Assembly: GCF_003986935.1 (NCBI RefSeq)
Contig: NZ_RJZE01000010.1
Span: forward strand, 62,001-126,000
Reading direction: 5' to 3'
From: Paraburkholderia kururiensis JCM 10599 = LMG 19447
Lineage (GTDB): Bacteria; Pseudomonadota; Gammaproteobacteria; Burkholderiales; Burkholderiaceae
DNA length: 64,000 bases
Positions 16,073 to 27,300 of the stretch are shown piece after piece. Under the pieces are notes generated by a model that was given only the letters and a program-made list of their open reading frames with translations, had not been told where the DNA came from and searched no databases. The position numbers and the translations under genes are program-made. Every line of letters begins with the position of its first letter. The first letter of the stretch is position 1.

Positions 16073-18154
16073 TCAATTAAAACCACGCCCCTGTGCCGCC
16101 AGTTCGACGATGCGCGGCGCAATCTGCCAGGCGTCGCCGTTGGGTTGCGCGGCGTAGCGGCGAATCGCCCGCTCCACGTTGTAAAGGCCCACCGTGTCGG
16201 CGTACAGCATCGGGCCGCCGCGCCACAGCGGAAAACCGTAGCCGGTCAGATAGACCATGTCGATGTCCGATGCCTTCGATGCGATGCCCTCTTCCAGAAT
16301 CTTCGCGCCCTCGTTGACGAGCGCGAACACGAGCCGCTCCACGATCTCGTCGTCGGCGATCTTGCGGCGCGCCACGCCGATTTCCTTCGAGTACGCGACG
16401 ATCATCTCGTCCACCACGGCGGACGGTTGCGCCGTACGGTCGCCCGGTTGGTAGTCGTACCAGCCGCCACCCGTTTTCTGGCCGAAGCGGCCGGCCTCGC
16501 AAAGGCGGTCGGCGATCTTCGAGTAGTGCATTTCAGGCTGTTCGCGATAGCGGCGCTTGCGGATGGCCCAGCCGATGTCGTTGCCGGCGAGATCGCTCAT
16601 GCGGAACGGGCCCATGGCAAAGCCGAATTTTTCGATGGCCCGATCGATCTGCGCAGGCAGCGCCCCTTCTTCCAGCATGAAGAGCGCCTGGCGCAGGTAC
16701 TGCTCGATCATGCGGTTGCCGATGAAGCCGTCGCACACGCCGGAGACCACCGCGGTCTTCCGGATGGTCTTCGCGACCTGCATCACGGTGGCAAGCACGT
16801 CCCTGGCGGTCTCGCGGCCGCGCACCACTTCGAGCAGCTTCATCACGTTGGCGGGGCTGAAGAAGTGCATGCCCACCACGTCCTGCGGCCGCTTCGTGAA
16901 CGACGCGATGCGGTTCAGGTCCAGCGTCGAGGTATTCGAGGCCAGGATCGCGCCCGGCTTCGCCACTTCGTCGAGCTGACGGAACACCTGCTCTTTCACG
17001 CCCAGCTCTTCGAATACGGCTTCGATGACGAGGTCGGCGTCCTTCAGGTCGTCCCACGCGAGCGTCGCGCGAATCAGCGCCATGCGTTTTTCGAGCGAAT
17101 CGGCGTTGAGCTTGCCCTTCTTCACGCTCGCTTCGTAGTTTTTGCGGATCGTGGCGAGGCCACGGTCAAGCGCTTCCTGCTTCGTTTCGAGCAGCGTAAC
17201 CGGCAACCCGGCGTTGGCGAAGTTCATCGCGATGCCGCCGCCCATCGTGCCCGCGCCGATCACCGCGACCTTTTCGATCTTGCGCACCGGCGTGCCGGCG
17301 GGTACGTCGGGAATCTTGCTTGCCGCCCGTTCGCCGAAGAACGCGTGGCGCAGCGCGCGGCTTTCCGGCGTTTGCACGAGCGCCATGAAGCATTCGCGCT
17401 CGATGGCAAGGCCCTTGTCGAAGCCGTTCTTCACGCCAGCCTCGACTGCGTCGATGCACTTGTGCGGCGCCGGATAGTGCTTTGCGACCGCGGCCACGCT
17501 GTTGCGCGCGAACTGGATGAAGCCCGCGGCGTTCGCATGCTCGATCTCGCGCTTGCGCAACAGCGGATGCGTGCCGCCCTTGTGCGCCACCTTGCGCGCA
17601 AACGCGAGCGCCGCGTCGAGCAGGTCGCCTTGCGCGATTTCATCGAAGAGCCCCGTGCCGGCGAGTTTTTCCGACATCATCGGCGTGCCGGACACGATCA
17701 TGTTGAGCGCGGTTTCGAGGCCCACCGCACGCGGCAGACGCTGCGTGCCGCCGGCGCCAGGCAGCAGGCCCAGCTTGACCTCCGGCAGCGCAATCTGCGC
17801 GCCGGGGGCCGCGATGCGGTAATGCGCACCCAGCGCAAGCTCCAGTCCGCCGCCCATCGCGACGCTGTGAATGGTGGCTACGATCGGCTTGGCACTCGCT
17901 TCGACCGCCTTGATGACGGTGCCGAGCGTCGGCTCCTGAGTGGCCTTGGGCGTGTTGAATTCGGTGATGTCGGCGCCGCCCGAAAAGGCCTTGCCGGCAC
18001 CCGTAAGCACGATCGCGACGATGTCCGGGTCGGCATTCGCGCGGTCGAGCCCTGCCACGATGCCGGCCCGCGTGGCGTGGCCCAAACCGTTGACGGGCGG
18101 GTTATTGAGGGTAAGGACGGCGACGCCGTCCCGGGTCGTGTAGTCGACTGCCAT
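16073..18154 (-). CDS. bifunctional enoyl-CoA hydratase / 3-hydroxyacyl-CoA dehydrogenase
   Basis: Multifunctional beta-oxidation enzyme (693 aa). The N-terminal crotonase domain (about 1-190) hydrates enoyl-CoA, with oxyanion-hole segments [10 protein letters not shown] and [13 protein letters not shown] and the conserved [14 protein letters not shown]. The central NAD-binding domain begins at about residue 298 with [14 protein letters not shown]. The dehydrogenase C-terminal domains follow ([36 protein letters not shown]). The organisation resembles the peroxisomal bifunctional enzyme and monomeric bacterial FadB-like proteins. A palindrome-bearing promoter lies upstream. Chain-length preference is unknown. 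Confidence 0.93.
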   Translation of the reverse strand: MAVDYTTRDGVAVLTLNNPPVNGLGHATRAGIVAGLDRANADPDIVAIVLTGAGKAFSGGADITEFNTPKATQEPTLGTVIKAVEASAKPIVATIHSVAMGGGLELALGAHYRIAAPGAQIALPEVKLGLLPGAGGTQRLPRAVGLETALNMIVSGTPMMSEKLAGTGLFDEIAQGDLLDAALAFARKVAHKGGTHPLLRKREIEHANAAGFIQFARNSVAAVAKHYPAPHKCIDAVEAGVKNGFDKGLAIERECFMALVQTPESRALRHAFFGERAASKIPDVPAGTPVRKIEKVAVIGAGTMGGGIAMNFANAGLPVTLLETKQEALDRGLATIRKNYEASVKKGKLNADSLEKRMALIRATLAWDDLKDADLVIEAVFEELGVKEQVFRQLDEVAKPGAILASNTSTLDLNRIASFTKRPQDVVGMHFFSPANVMKLLEVVRGRETARDVLATVMQVAKTIRKTAVVSGVCDGFIGNRMIEQYLRQALFMLEEGALPAQIDRAIEKFGFAMGPFRMSDLAGNDIGWAIRKRRYREQPEMHYSKIADRLCEAGRFGQKTGGGWYDYQPGDRTAQPSAVVDEMIVAYSKEIGVARRKIADDEIVERLVFALVNEGAKILEEGIASKASDIDMVYLTGYGFPLWRGGPMLYADTVGLYNVERAIRRYAAQPNGDAWQIAPRIVELAAQGRGFN

Positions 18155-18228
18155 GTGTCTGCCTCCATGCTTGCCGGTGCGCGTTGGGCGCTGTCGGCTG
18201 CATTGTCCGACAAACCCGAGTCAGCTGG

Positions 18229-18257
18229 AGCATACACAAAAAAGAACGGTCGTTCAA
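18229..18257 (-). promoter_or_regulatory. sigma-70 promoter with overlapping palindromic operator before the fadB-like gene
   Basis: On the minus strand, TTGAAC (18257-18252) and TATGCT (18234-18229) are separated by exactly 17 bases, a good -35/-10 pair. The palindrome GAACG-AC-CGTTC (18255-18244) overlaps the -35. This arrangement is typical for repression by a TetR-type regulator, and beta-oxidation genes of betaproteobacteria are known to be under such control. No regulator gene is adjacent. Confidence 0.6.
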
Positions 18258-18277
18258 TTTAACTGCGCGAGTGTGGC

Positions 18278-19951
18278 TCAGTCTCCACCCAGGCCACCGC
18301 ATTCCCCACCCAGCGCAGTCGGCAGCACGTGGTTGCGGAACATATCGCGCAGCTTGAGCTTCTGCAGCTTGCCCGTTGCGGTGTGCGGCAGTTCGTCGAC
18401 GAACACCACGTCGTCCGGAATCCACCACTTCGCGACCTTGCCTTCGTAGAAGGCGAGCAGGTCTTCGCGCGTCACCGTCTTGCCCGCACGCTTCACGACC
18501 ACGAGCAGCGGCCGCTCCGTCCAGCGCGGATGCGCGCAGGCGATGCACGCGGCCTCGGCCACGGCGGGATGCGCCACGGCAATGTTCTCGATGTCGATGG
18601 AGCTGATCCACTCGCCGCCCGACTTGATGACGTCCTTGCTGCGGTCGGTGATGTTGAGAAAGCCGTCGGCGTCGATCGTGGCGACGTCGCCGGTCGGGAA
18701 CCAGCCGTTCACGAGCGGCGATTCGTCGTGGCGGAAGTAGCGGTCGATCACCCATGGCCCGCGCACGTGCAGGTCGCCGAACGCCACGCCGTCCCAGGGC
18801 AGCTCCGCGCCGTCCGGTCCGACGATTTTCATGTCCACGCCGAACATCGTTCGGCCCTGCTTTTGCAGCAGCGCGTGCTGCGCCTCGCGCGGCCGCTGGG
18901 ACTGCTCCCAGTTGAGGCTCGCCAGCGTGCCGAGCGGCGACATCTCCGTCATGCCCCAGGCGTGGATCACGCGCACGCCGTAGTCGTCCTCGAAGGCGCG
19001 CAGCATCGCAGGCGGACAGGCCGAGCCGCCGATCACCGTTCGTTCGAGCGAGTGAAACCGCGTGCCGTGTTGCCGCACGTGGTTGAGCAGGCCCATCCAG
19101 ACGGTCGGCACGCCCGCTGAAAACGTGACGCGTTCGGCCTCCATGAGCTCGAACAGCGACTTGCCGTCGAGGTCCTTGCCCGGCAGCACGAGTTTGGCGC
19201 CCGAAAGCGGCGCGGCATGCGGAATGCCCCAGGCGTTCACATGGAACATCGGCACGACGGGCAGCACGGAATCGCGCGACGACAGCCCCATGGCGTCGGG
19301 CAGCGATGCCCCGAACGCATGCAGCACAGACGACCGGTGCGAATACAGCGCCCCCTTCGGATGCCCCGTGGTGCCTGACGTGTAGCAGAGGTTCGATGCG
19401 CTCTGCTCGTCGAGCACGGGCCAGTCGAACGCGCCGTCTTCGGCTGCGACCAGCGTTTCGTAGCAGAGCACGGGCGCCGCGATGGACACGCAGGCAGCAA
19501 GGTGCGCCTCGTCGGTCAGCGCGACCCAGCCGCGCACGTTCGGGCACTGCGGCGCGAGTTGCGCAACGAGCGGCGCGAAGGTGGTGTCGAACAGCACGTA
19601 GCGGTCGTCGGCATCGTTGACGATGAACGCGATCTGCTCGGGAAAAAGGCGTGGATTGATGGTGTGACACACCGCGCCGAAACCGGTCACCCCGAAGTAG
19701 GCCTCGAGATGCCGGTAGCCGTTCCAGGCCAGCGTGCCGATGCGCTCGCCCGCTGTGATGCCGAGCCTCATGAGCGCCTGGGCAAGCTGCTTCGAGCGCC
19801 GTTCGCAATCGCGATAGGTGTAGCGGTGAATGTCGCCTTCGATGCGGCGCGACACGATCTCGGTGGTGCCGTGATAGCGTGCGGCGTGCGCGATCAGCGA
19901 CGACACGTTGAGCGGCACGTCCATCATCTGTCCCAAGAGCGGCGTTGTCAT
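18278..19951 (-). CDS. fatty-acyl-CoA ligase (AMP-forming; 3-(methylthio)propionyl-CoA ligase-like)
   Basis: ANL-superfamily acyl-CoA synthetase (557 aa) activating a carboxylic acid with ATP and CoA. It shows the P-loop-like [17 protein letters not shown], the adenine-site GWGMTEMSP, the hinge motif [19 protein letters not shown] and the C-terminal lysine region [15 protein letters not shown]. The N-terminus ([20 protein letters not shown]) is that of the medium/long-chain branch that includes DmdB. The start at 19951 follows GAGGTGAGGAG; an upstream in-frame start adds 19 atypical residues. It lies 123 bases upstream of the fadB-like gene, which has its own promoter. Confidence 0.92.
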   Translation of the reverse strand: MTTPLLGQMMDVPLNVSSLIAHAARYHGTTEIVSRRIEGDIHRYTYRDCERRSKQLAQALMRLGITAGERIGTLAWNGYRHLEAYFGVTGFGAVCHTINPRLFPEQIAFIVNDADDRYVLFDTTFAPLVAQLAPQCPNVRGWVALTDEAHLAACVSIAAPVLCYETLVAAEDGAFDWPVLDEQSASNLCYTSGTTGHPKGALYSHRSSVLHAFGASLPDAMGLSSRDSVLPVVPMFHVNAWGIPHAAPLSGAKLVLPGKDLDGKSLFELMEAERVTFSAGVPTVWMGLLNHVRQHGTRFHSLERTVIGGSACPPAMLRAFEDDYGVRVIHAWGMTEMSPLGTLASLNWEQSQRPREAQHALLQKQGRTMFGVDMKIVGPDGAELPWDGVAFGDLHVRGPWVIDRYFRHDESPLVNGWFPTGDVATIDADGFLNITDRSKDVIKSGGEWISSIDIENIAVAHPAVAEAACIACAHPRWTERPLLVVVKRAGKTVTREDLLAFYEGKVAKWWIPDDVVFVDELPHTATGKLQKLKLRDMFRNHVLPTALGGECGGLGGD

Positions 19952-20206
19952 TGGCACGGGTCTCCTCACCTCGTTCTGTGCTCGTTTTGTCTTTACCGTG
20001 TCTGTCACGGCGCTGCGATGGCAGGCCGCTCGACATTGCGCGAGGCGCCGCGGCGGACAGAACCGCGGTAGCCGCGGTGGAGTGTGAAGCCCTCGCCACT
20101 GAAGCCTCGCTATGACCCAGCCGTCAGGCCTTGACCGGGTCGGCCAGGCCGCCTGCAGGCCCGCGGACGCGGACTTACAATATCGGTTAATCCAGAGGCG
20201 CTCAAC

Positions 20207-21853
20207 ATGTCGTTTTCACCAGGCACTTCACAAGCCGCCGGCCGTAGCGACGCGGCTGCGACCCCCCATTCCGATGATTCTTCCGCCACGGCGGGCACTG
20301 TCGAACAGGGCGCATCCACGTCCGTGCTCTCGCGCGTCACGTCGTCCATCACGACGTCGCGCGAAGGCGCGTTCGCGAGGCTCGGGCCTGCCTTCATGAC
20401 GCGATTGCCCGCCGCGCCGCTGCCGGAGCCCTACGTCGTGGGCTTTTCGGCAGAGACGGCGCGGCTGCTCGGATTCGATCCTGCTGTCGTAAAAGACCCC
20501 GGCTTCGCCGCCTGGTTCAGCGGCAACACCACCCGCGACTGGTCCGATCATGCGATGCCTTACGCGTCCGTGTATTCGGGACATCAGTTCGGCGTGTGGG
20601 CCGGGCAACTGGGCGACGGACGCGCCATCGGGCTCGGCGAAGTCGAGCACGCCGGCCGGCGCTACGAGCTGCAACTGAAAGGCAGCGGCCGCACGCCTTA
20701 TTCGCGCATGGGCGACGGACGCGCCGTGCTGCGTTCGTCGATTCGCGAGTTCCTGTGCTCCGAGGCCATGCACCACCTGGGCATTCCGACCACGCGCGCG
20801 CTCTGCGTAACGGGCTCGGACCAGCCGGTGCGACGCGAGGAGATCGAAACGGCGGCAGTGGTCACGCGCGTGTCGCCCAGCTTTGTGCGCTTCGGTCACT
20901 TCGAGCACTTCTACGCGAACGACCGCGTCGATGCGCTGCGCACGCTCGCCGATCACGTCATCGACCGCTTCTATCCGCACTGCCGCGAAGCCGACGACCC
21001 ATACCTCGCGCTGCTTGCCGAGGCAGTGCAGTCCACGGCCGGGCTCGTCGCGCAGTGGCAAGCGGTGGGTTTTTGCCACGGCGTGATGAACACCGACAAC
21101 ATGTCGATTCTCGGCCTCACCATCGACTATGGTCCGTTCGGTTTCATGGACGGCTTCGACGCCGGCCACATCTGCAATCACTCGGACTCGCAGGGACGCT
21201 ACGCGTACCGCATGCAGCCGCAGATCGCCTACTGGAACCTGTTTTGCCTCGCACAGGCGCTGCTGCCCGTCATCGGTGAGCGCCATGAAGAAGCGAAGCG
21301 CGGCGAGCGTGCCGTGGAAGACGCGCAGCGCGTGCTGGAAGGCTTCAAGGAACGCTTCGCGCCGTCACTCGAACAGCGGCTGCGCGACAAGCTCGGTCTC
21401 GAGACCGCGCGCGACGGCGACGACGCACTCGCCAACCGGTTGCTCGAAATCATGCACGCCAACCGCGCCGACTTCACGCTGACGTTCCGCCATCTCGCCC
21501 GTGTATCCAAGCACAGAAAAGACGACGTGAGCGCCGACGCGCCGGTGCGCGACCTGTTCCTCGACCGCGCCGCCTTCGACGCCTGGGCCGCCGACTATCG
21601 CACGCGGCTCGCAGCGGAAGCGCGCGACGACGCGTCGCGTGCCGCGGCCATGAATCGCGTGAATCCGAAGTTCGTGTTGCGCAATCACCTTGCGGAAACG
21701 GCGATTCGCCGCGCGAAGGAAAAAGACTTCAGCGAGGTGGAACGCCTCGCCGCCGTGCTGCAACACCCATTCGACGAACAGCCCGAATACGAGCGCTATG
21801 CGGCGCTGCCGCCCGACTGGGCCGGCTCGCTCGAAGTGAGCTGCTCGTCGTGA
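20207..21853 (+). CDS. selO: protein adenylyltransferase SelO (YdiU)
   Basis: SelO pseudokinase that transfers AMP from ATP to protein Ser/Thr/Tyr; in E. coli targets include glutaredoxin-type redox proteins. At 548 aa it is slightly longer than E. coli YdiU because of a disordered 40-residue N-terminus. Family motifs are [35 protein letters not shown] (glycine-rich loop), [14 protein letters not shown] (catalytic segment) and [13 protein letters not shown] (metal site). The C-terminal Cys-Ser-Ser, at the position of selenocysteine in eukaryotic SelO, is present with an ordinary TGC codon. It is followed by msrB after 117 bases. Confidence 0.95.
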   Translation: MSFSPGTSQAAGRSDAAATPHSDDSSATAGTVEQGASTSVLSRVTSSITTSREGAFARLGPAFMTRLPAAPLPEPYVVGFSAETARLLGFDPAVVKDPGFAAWFSGNTTRDWSDHAMPYASVYSGHQFGVWAGQLGDGRAIGLGEVEHAGRRYELQLKGSGRTPYSRMGDGRAVLRSSIREFLCSEAMHHLGIPTTRALCVTGSDQPVRREEIETAAVVTRVSPSFVRFGHFEHFYANDRVDALRTLADHVIDRFYPHCREADDPYLALLAEAVQSTAGLVAQWQAVGFCHGVMNTDNMSILGLTIDYGPFGFMDGFDAGHICNHSDSQGRYAYRMQPQIAYWNLFCLAQALLPVIGERHEEAKRGERAVEDAQRVLEGFKERFAPSLEQRLRDKLGLETARDGDDALANRLLEIMHANRADFTLTFRHLARVSKHRKDDVSADAPVRDLFLDRAAFDAWAADYRTRLAAEARDDASRAAAMNRVNPKFVLRNHLAETAIRRAKEKDFSEVERLAAVLQHPFDEQPEYERYAALPPDWAGSLEVSCSS

Positions 21854-21899
21854 TCGCACGATTCGCGATGCCACCGTTCTTCGCCCTTTAGCGGGAAAG

Positions 21900-21921
21900 A
21901 CCCATGGGAAAAACCCATGGG
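21900..21921. repeat. short direct repeat with NcoI-type palindromes
   Basis: ACCCATGGGA occurs twice 12 bases apart just upstream of msrB; each copy contains the palindrome CCCATGGG. A poly-C run (seven C) follows at about 21928. The setting suggests local slippage rather than an operator. Confidence 0.6.
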
Positions 21922-21970
21922 AGAGAGCCCCCCCGGGCAAGACCCCCAGAAACAACCCACAGGACACACC

Positions 21971-22390
21971 ATGACCGAGGACGATCACAACTCCGACGCC
22001 TACCCCGGACACCAGGACGACGCTGACTGGCGCTCGAAGCTTTCCGAAACCGAGTACCAGGTGACGCGCCACGCCGCGACCGAGCGCCCGTTCACGGGCC
22101 GCTACTGGGACCACTGGGACCGTGGCGTCTACGATTGCGTCTGTTGCGGCACGCCGCTGTTCGAATCGGACACGAAGTTCGACGCGGGTTGCGGCTGGCC
22201 GAGCTACTTCCGCCCGATCGACGGCGAGGTCATCGAAGAACGCACCGACCGCTCGCACGGCATGCTTCGCATCGAAGTGCGCTGCAAGCATTGCGGCGCC
22301 CATCTGGGCCACGTCTTCGAAGACGGTCCCGCACCCTCCGGCCTGCGGTACTGCATCAATTCGGCTGCGCTACAATTCGAGCCGAAATAA
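21971..22390 (+). CDS. msrB: peptide-methionine (R)-S-oxide reductase MsrB
   Basis: Repairs the R-epimer of methionine sulfoxide in proteins (139 aa). The structural zinc site is Cys56/Cys59 (CVCC) and Cys105/Cys108 (CKHC). The catalytic Cys128 is in [19 protein letters not shown] carries a further conserved Cys74. The ATG at 21971 gives the normal MsrB N-terminal length; an in-frame start at 21917 lies in the repeat region. It follows selO in the same direction. Confidence 0.95.
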   Translation: MTEDDHNSDAYPGHQDDADWRSKLSETEYQVTRHAATERPFTGRYWDHWDRGVYDCVCCGTPLFESDTKFDAGCGWPSYFRPIDGEVIEERTDRSHGMLRIEVRCKHCGAHLGHVFEDGPAPSGLRYCINSAALQFEPK

Positions 22391-22604
22391 CGGCGGGTTT
22401 TGCTGGTGGCGCCGGGTTTTGCCAGTCTTGGCTGATCATCGCCGGTACGCCCCCGATTCCGGCAACGACTGAGCGTATTGCCCGGCCCCGCGATTCCATG
22501 CCGTCTCGCGCCGGGCGGCAACGCGGCACGACGCAAGATGTTTCGCGCGCCGCACCCGCCCCGGCTGCGCCCGCACCTCCCATTCTCCGGAACCTCAACC
22601 CACG

Positions 22605-23138
22605 ATGAAATTCCTGTTCGATCTGTTCCCCATCATCCTGTTCTTCATCGCGTTCAAGGTGTGGGGCATCTTCCCGGCCACGGCCGTCGCGATTGCCGCG
22701 ACGCTCGTGCAGATCGCATGGGTCGCGTTCCGGCATCGCAAGGTCGACACGATGCTGTGGATCAGCCTCGGCGTCGTCACCGTGTTCGGCGGCGCAACGC
22801 TCGTGTTCCACAACGACACGTTCATCAAGTGGAAACCCACGGTGCTGTACTGGGCGTTTTCCGTCGTGCTCGTGTTCTCGCAGTTCGCATTCGGCAAAAA
22901 TCTGATCGAAGCGATGATGGGCAAGCAGATCACGCTGCCGCACCGCGTGTGGGGCCAGCTCAACATCGTGTGGGCCGTGTTCTTCGTGCTGCTCGGCTTC
23001 GTCAACCTGTTCGTTGCCTATAACTTCACGACCGACACCTGGGTCAACTTCAAGCTCTTCGGCGCGACCGGCCTGCTGGTAGTGTTCATCGTCGGGCAGA
23101 GCCTGTGGCTCGCGAAGTACATGAAGGAAGAGGAGTAA
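22605..23138 (+). CDS. yciB: inner-membrane septation protein YciB/IspZ
   Basis: Polytopic inner-membrane protein (177 aa) of the YciB family, involved in cell-envelope integrity and septation. Five hydrophobic segments are visible (about 3-20, 23-43, 50-68, 79-95, 119-140 and 150-168, the first two closely spaced). Family-typical sequence includes [17 protein letters not shown] and WKPTVLYW, with [16 protein letters not shown] between helices. It is followed by a BolA gene only 3 bases after its stop, forming a yciB-bolA-ppiC unit. Confidence 0.94.
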   Translation: MKFLFDLFPIILFFIAFKVWGIFPATAVAIAATLVQIAWVAFRHRKVDTMLWISLGVVTVFGGATLVFHNDTFIKWKPTVLYWAFSVVLVFSQFAFGKNLIEAMMGKQITLPHRVWGQLNIVWAVFFVLLGFVNLFVAYNFTTDTWVNFKLFGATGLLVVFIVGQSLWLAKYMKEEE

Positions 23139-23141
23139 GAC

Positions 23142-23453
23142 GTGAGCGACACCTTCCTGCACGCCAGCCCCGACGAGCGCCTCGCGCTCATCCGCAGCCG
23201 CCTTTGCACAGCGCTTGCGCCCGTGGTTTCCCTCGACGTTCGCGACGACAGCGCGCAGCATGCGGGCCACGCCGGCGCCTCTGCCGGCGGCCATTACAGC
23301 GTGACGATCGTGGCCGCCGCGTTCGCCGGCAAGCCACGCGTGGCGCGGCATCGCATGGTGTATGATGCGCTGGCCGATGCGCTGCAGCGCGGCATTCACG
23401 CGCTCGCCATCACGGCGTACACGCCCGAAGAAGCCGGCTCGCTGCCCCGCTAG
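23142..23453 (+). CDS. BolA family protein
   Basis: Small BolA/YrbA-like protein (103 aa); family members pair with monothiol glutaredoxins in Fe-S cluster trafficking and stress morphology. It starts with GTG at 23142; GAGGAG ribosome-site bases lie over the yciB stop, so the two are coupled. The diagnostic C-terminal region is RHRMVYDALADALQRGIHALAI, with the conserved histidine and VYxAL helix. The central Gly/Ala/His-rich linker (QHAGHAGASAGG) is longer than usual. Confidence 0.9.
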   Translation: MSDTFLHASPDERLALIRSRLCTALAPVVSLDVRDDSAQHAGHAGASAGGHYSVTIVAAAFAGKPRVARHRMVYDALADALQRGIHALAITAYTPEEAGSLPR

Positions 23454-23490
23454 CAAGCCCACATTTCTTTGCTCCGTTAGGACTTTTCCG

Positions 23491-24270
23491 ATGACCTTGA
23501 AGAAGACCCGTCTCTGGGTGATGCTGGCTGCGTTCGCGGCCGCGCCCGCGTTTGCACAGAACATCGCCGTCGTGAACGGCACGCCGATTCCGAAGTCGCG
23601 CGCCGACGCGCTGATCGCACAGCTTGTGCATCAAGGCCAGCAGGACACGCCGCAACTTCAGACGGCGGTGCGCGAAGAGCTGGTCAATCGCGAAATCCTC
23701 ATGCAGGAAGCGGCGCGCCGCGGGCTGCCCACGCGGCCTGACATCAAGGCGCAGATCGCCGTTGCCCAGCAGACCGTCGTGCTGCGCGCGCTGATCGAAG
23801 ACTTCATGAAGAACAACGCGCCCACGGACGCGGATATCAAGGCACGCTACGACAAGCTGGTTCATGAGGCGGGTGGCAAGGAATATCACCTGCACCACAT
23901 CCTCGTGGACAACGAGCAGCAGGCCAAAGACCTGATCGCGAAGATCAAGGCCGGCGCGAGCTTCGAAGACCTCGCGAAGCAGTACTCGAAGGACCCGGGA
24001 TCGGGCAAGAACGGCGGCGACCTCGACTGGTCGGATCCGCGCGCCTACGTGCCCGAGTTCGCCGCAGCGGCGCAGAAGCTCCAGCAAGGCCAGATGACGG
24101 ATACGCCGGTGCACACGCAGTTCGGCTGGCACATCATCCGCGTGGACGGCATTCGCGACATCACCCCGCCGCCGCTCGAACAGGTGAAGACGCAGATCGT
24201 CCAGCAGATGCAGCAGGAAAAGCTTCAGGCGTTCGAGGAAAACCTGCGCAAGCAGGCGAAGATCCAGTAA
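23491..24270 (+). CDS. periplasmic peptidyl-prolyl isomerase (parvulin, PpiC/foldase type)
   Basis: Exported parvulin-type PPIase (259 aa) assisting folding of envelope proteins. A signal peptide covers residues 1-22 (LWVMLAAFAAAPAFA then Q). A SurA_N-like helical region follows, then the rotamase domain from about residue 130 (YHLHHILVDNEQQAKDLIAKI, FEDLAKQYSKDPGSGKNGGD, TQFGWHIIRVDGIR). A Gln/Lys-rich helical tail ends the protein. It is the third gene of the yciB-bolA run and is followed by a bidirectional terminator. Confidence 0.93.
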   Translation: MTLKKTRLWVMLAAFAAAPAFAQNIAVVNGTPIPKSRADALIAQLVHQGQQDTPQLQTAVREELVNREILMQEAARRGLPTRPDIKAQIAVAQQTVVLRALIEDFMKNNAPTDADIKARYDKLVHEAGGKEYHLHHILVDNEQQAKDLIAKIKAGASFEDLAKQYSKDPGSGKNGGDLDWSDPRAYVPEFAAAAQKLQQGQMTDTPVHTQFGWHIIRVDGIRDITPPPLEQVKTQIVQQMQQEKLQAFEENLRKQAKIQ

Positions 24271-24317
24271 CGCCAAACGGAACGGCGCCGTTGCTGTTGC
24301 AGCGGCGCGCTTCGAAA

Positions 24318-24349
24318 AACAATGCCGCCCTCGGGCGGCATTGTCGTTT
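24318..24349. terminator. bidirectional rho-independent terminator between ppiC and purL
   Basis: An 11-bp GC-rich stem (ACAATGCCGCC / GGCGGCATTGT) with a four-base loop CTCG, flanked by AAAA on the left and GTTT on the right. It lies between two convergent genes and can serve both strands, although the T-tracts are short. Confidence 0.85.
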
Positions 24350-24376
24350 ATGGCGGCGTGCCGCCCGAAAGACCCG

Positions 24377-27300
24377 TCAACCGAGCCAGCGACGCGCGTT
24401 CTGGAACACGCGCATCCACGGGCTCGCTTCGCCCCAGCCCTCGGGGTGCCAGCTCATCTGCACCGTGCGATGCACGCGCTCCATGTGCGGCATCAGCACC
24501 GTGAAGCGGCCGTCCGGCGTGGTGACCGACGTGATGCCGTTCGGCGAGCCGTTCGGATTGAACGGATAGCGTTCGGTCGCCGTGCCTTGATGGTCGACGA
24601 AGCGCATCGCCACGGCCACGCGCGACGCGTCGCCCTGCTGCGAGAAGTCGGCGAAACCTTCGCCGTGCGCGACCGCCACCGGAATGCGCGAGCCTTCCAT
24701 GCCCGCGAAGAAGAGCGAAGGCGACGCCTGAACTTCGACGAACGAGAAACGCGCTTCGAACTTCTCCGACTTGTTGCGCGTGAACTTCGGCCATGCCTCG
24801 GCGCCCGGAATCATCGAGGCGAGGCTCGACAGCATCTGGCAGCCGTTACAGATGCCGAGCGCGAACGTGTCCTTGCGCGCGAAGAACGCGGCGAACATGT
24901 CGGCCAGTTGGGCATTGAAGCGGATCGTCTTCGCCCAGCCCTCGCCCGCGCCCAGCACGTCGCCGTACGAGAAGCCGCCGCAAGCCACGGCGCCCGTGAA
25001 GTCGGCGAGCGTCGCGCGGCCTTCCAGCAGGTCGCTCATGTGAACGTCGTGCGCGTCGAAGCCGGCACGGTCGAAGGCATAGGCCGTTTCGAGATGCGAG
25101 TTCACGCCCTGCTCGCGCAGGATCGCCACGCGCGGCCGCGCGCCCTTGCCGATGAACGGCGCAGCCACGTCTTCGGCCGGGTCGAACGTGAGGCGTGGCG
25201 TGATGCCGGGGTCGTTCGCGTCGAGCAGCGCGTCGTATTCGGCGTCGGCGCACGCGGGGTTGTCGCGCAGGCGCGAGATGCGCCAGCTCACTTCGCTCCA
25301 CGCACGTTGCAGTTCGGCGCGCGGCGCGCTGTAGACCTTCTTCGCGTCGCGATAGATCTCGATGGTGTCGTGCGTGTTCGGCTTGCCGATCACATGCGAG
25401 CACGTCGAAAGACCATGCTCGCGCAGCGCGCCCAGCACCGCGTCGCGCTCCGCTGCGCGCACCTGGATCACGGCGCCCAGTTCCTCGGAGAACAGCGCGC
25501 GCAGCGTGCGGTCTTCGCGACGGCCGCTCGTCTGCTTTGCCCAGTCTTTGGCGTCGCCGTAGTCGAACTCGTGGTCCGCGTCCAGCGTCAGCATGTCCAC
25601 GTTCAGCGACACGCCCACGTGCCCCGCGAACGCCATTTCGCAGACCGTGGCCCAAAGGCCGCCGTCCGAGCGGTCGTGATAGGCGAGCAACTGGTCCTTC
25701 GCATTGAGCGACTGAATGGCGTTGAAGAAGCGCTTGAGGTCTTCGGCGTCGTCGACGTCAGGCACCGCGTCGCCGATCTGCTGCGTGACCTGCGCGAAGA
25801 TGCTGCCACCCATGCGATGCTTGCCGCAGCCGAGGTCGATGGCGATCAGCACCGAGTCCAGCGCCTCGCCCGCTTCGTCGTGGGTGCGCAGTTGCGGCGT
25901 GAGGTGGCGGCGCACGTCTTCCACGGGCGCGAAGGCCGAGATGATGAGCGAGACCGGCGCCACGACTTCCTTCGCGACCCCGTTCTCGTCCCACTTCGTG
26001 CGCATGGAAAGCGAGTCTTTGCCCACGGGAATGCCGATGCCGAGCGCCGGGCACAACTCCATGCCGATCGCCTTCACGGTTTCGAAGAGCGCCGCGTCCT
26101 CGCCCGGCGAGCCGCACGCGGCCATCCAGTTCGCGGAGAGCTTGAGCTTGTCGAGCGACGCGATGGGCGCCGACGCGATGTTCGTAATGGCCTCGCCCAC
26201 GGCCATGCGGCCCGATGCGGGCGCGTCGATGACGGCGAGCGGCGTGCGCTCGGCCATCGTCATGGCTTCGCCGTGAAAGCCCGCGTAGTCCATCGTCGTG
26301 ATCGCGCAGTCGGCCACCGGCACCTGCCACGGGCCGACCATCTGGTCGCGCACGCTGGTGCCGCCCACCGTGCGGTCGCCAATCGTAATGAGGAACGACT
26401 TGCTGCCCACCGTCGGGTGGCGCAGCACGCTCGTAGCCACTTCGTCGAAGGCGACACCCGTCACGTCCACGGGCGTCAGCGTCTTCGCCTCGCGCTTCAC
26501 GTCGCGGTGCATGCGCGGCGGCTTGCCGAGCAGGATGTCCATGGGCATGTCGACGGGCTGCGGTTCACCCGCGGCGGCATGCTCGGCATCGATCAGCTTC
26601 AACTGACGCTCAGCGGTCGCCACGCCGACCACGGCGAACGGGCAGCGCTCGCGCGCGCAGATCGCTTCGAACAGGGCGAGGTCGGCCGGCGCGATGGCGA
26701 GCACATAGCGCTCCTGCGCCTCGTTTGACCAGATTTCGCGCGGCGAGAGGCCGCTCTCTTCGAGCGCGACCTTGCGCAGCTCGAAACGCGCGCCCTTGCC
26801 GGCACCGTCGACGAGTTCGGGGAACGCGTTCGAAAGACCACCGGCGCCCACGTCGTGAATGCTGAGGATCGGATTGCCGTCGCCCAGTTGCCAGCACGCG
26901 TTGATGACTTCCTGCGCGCGCCGTTCGATTTCAGGATTGCCGCGCTGAACCGAGTCGAAGTCCAGTTCTGCCGTGTTGGTGCCGGTGGCCATCGAGCTGG
27001 CCGCGCCGCCGCCCATGCCGATGCGCATGCCCGGGCCGCCGATCTGGATCAGCAGCGAACCTTCCGGTAAATCGTGCTTGTGCGTATGCCCGGACGAAAT
27101 GTTGCCGATGCCGCCCGCGATCATGATGGGCTTGTGATAGCCGCGCACGGTGCCGGCCACGTTCTGCTCGTAGACGCGGAAGTAGCCGCCCAGGTTCGGC
27201 CGGCCGAATTCGTTGTTGAACGCGGCGCCGCCGAGCGGGCCGTCGATCATGATCTGCAGCGGCGACGCGATGCGGTCCGGGCGGCCATATGCACCATACA

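Noticed and set aside
24341..26728. A 795-codon plus-strand open frame opposite purL
   Set aside because: purL covers the same bases with all its active-site motifs; the opposite product is Arg/His-rich shadow sequence.
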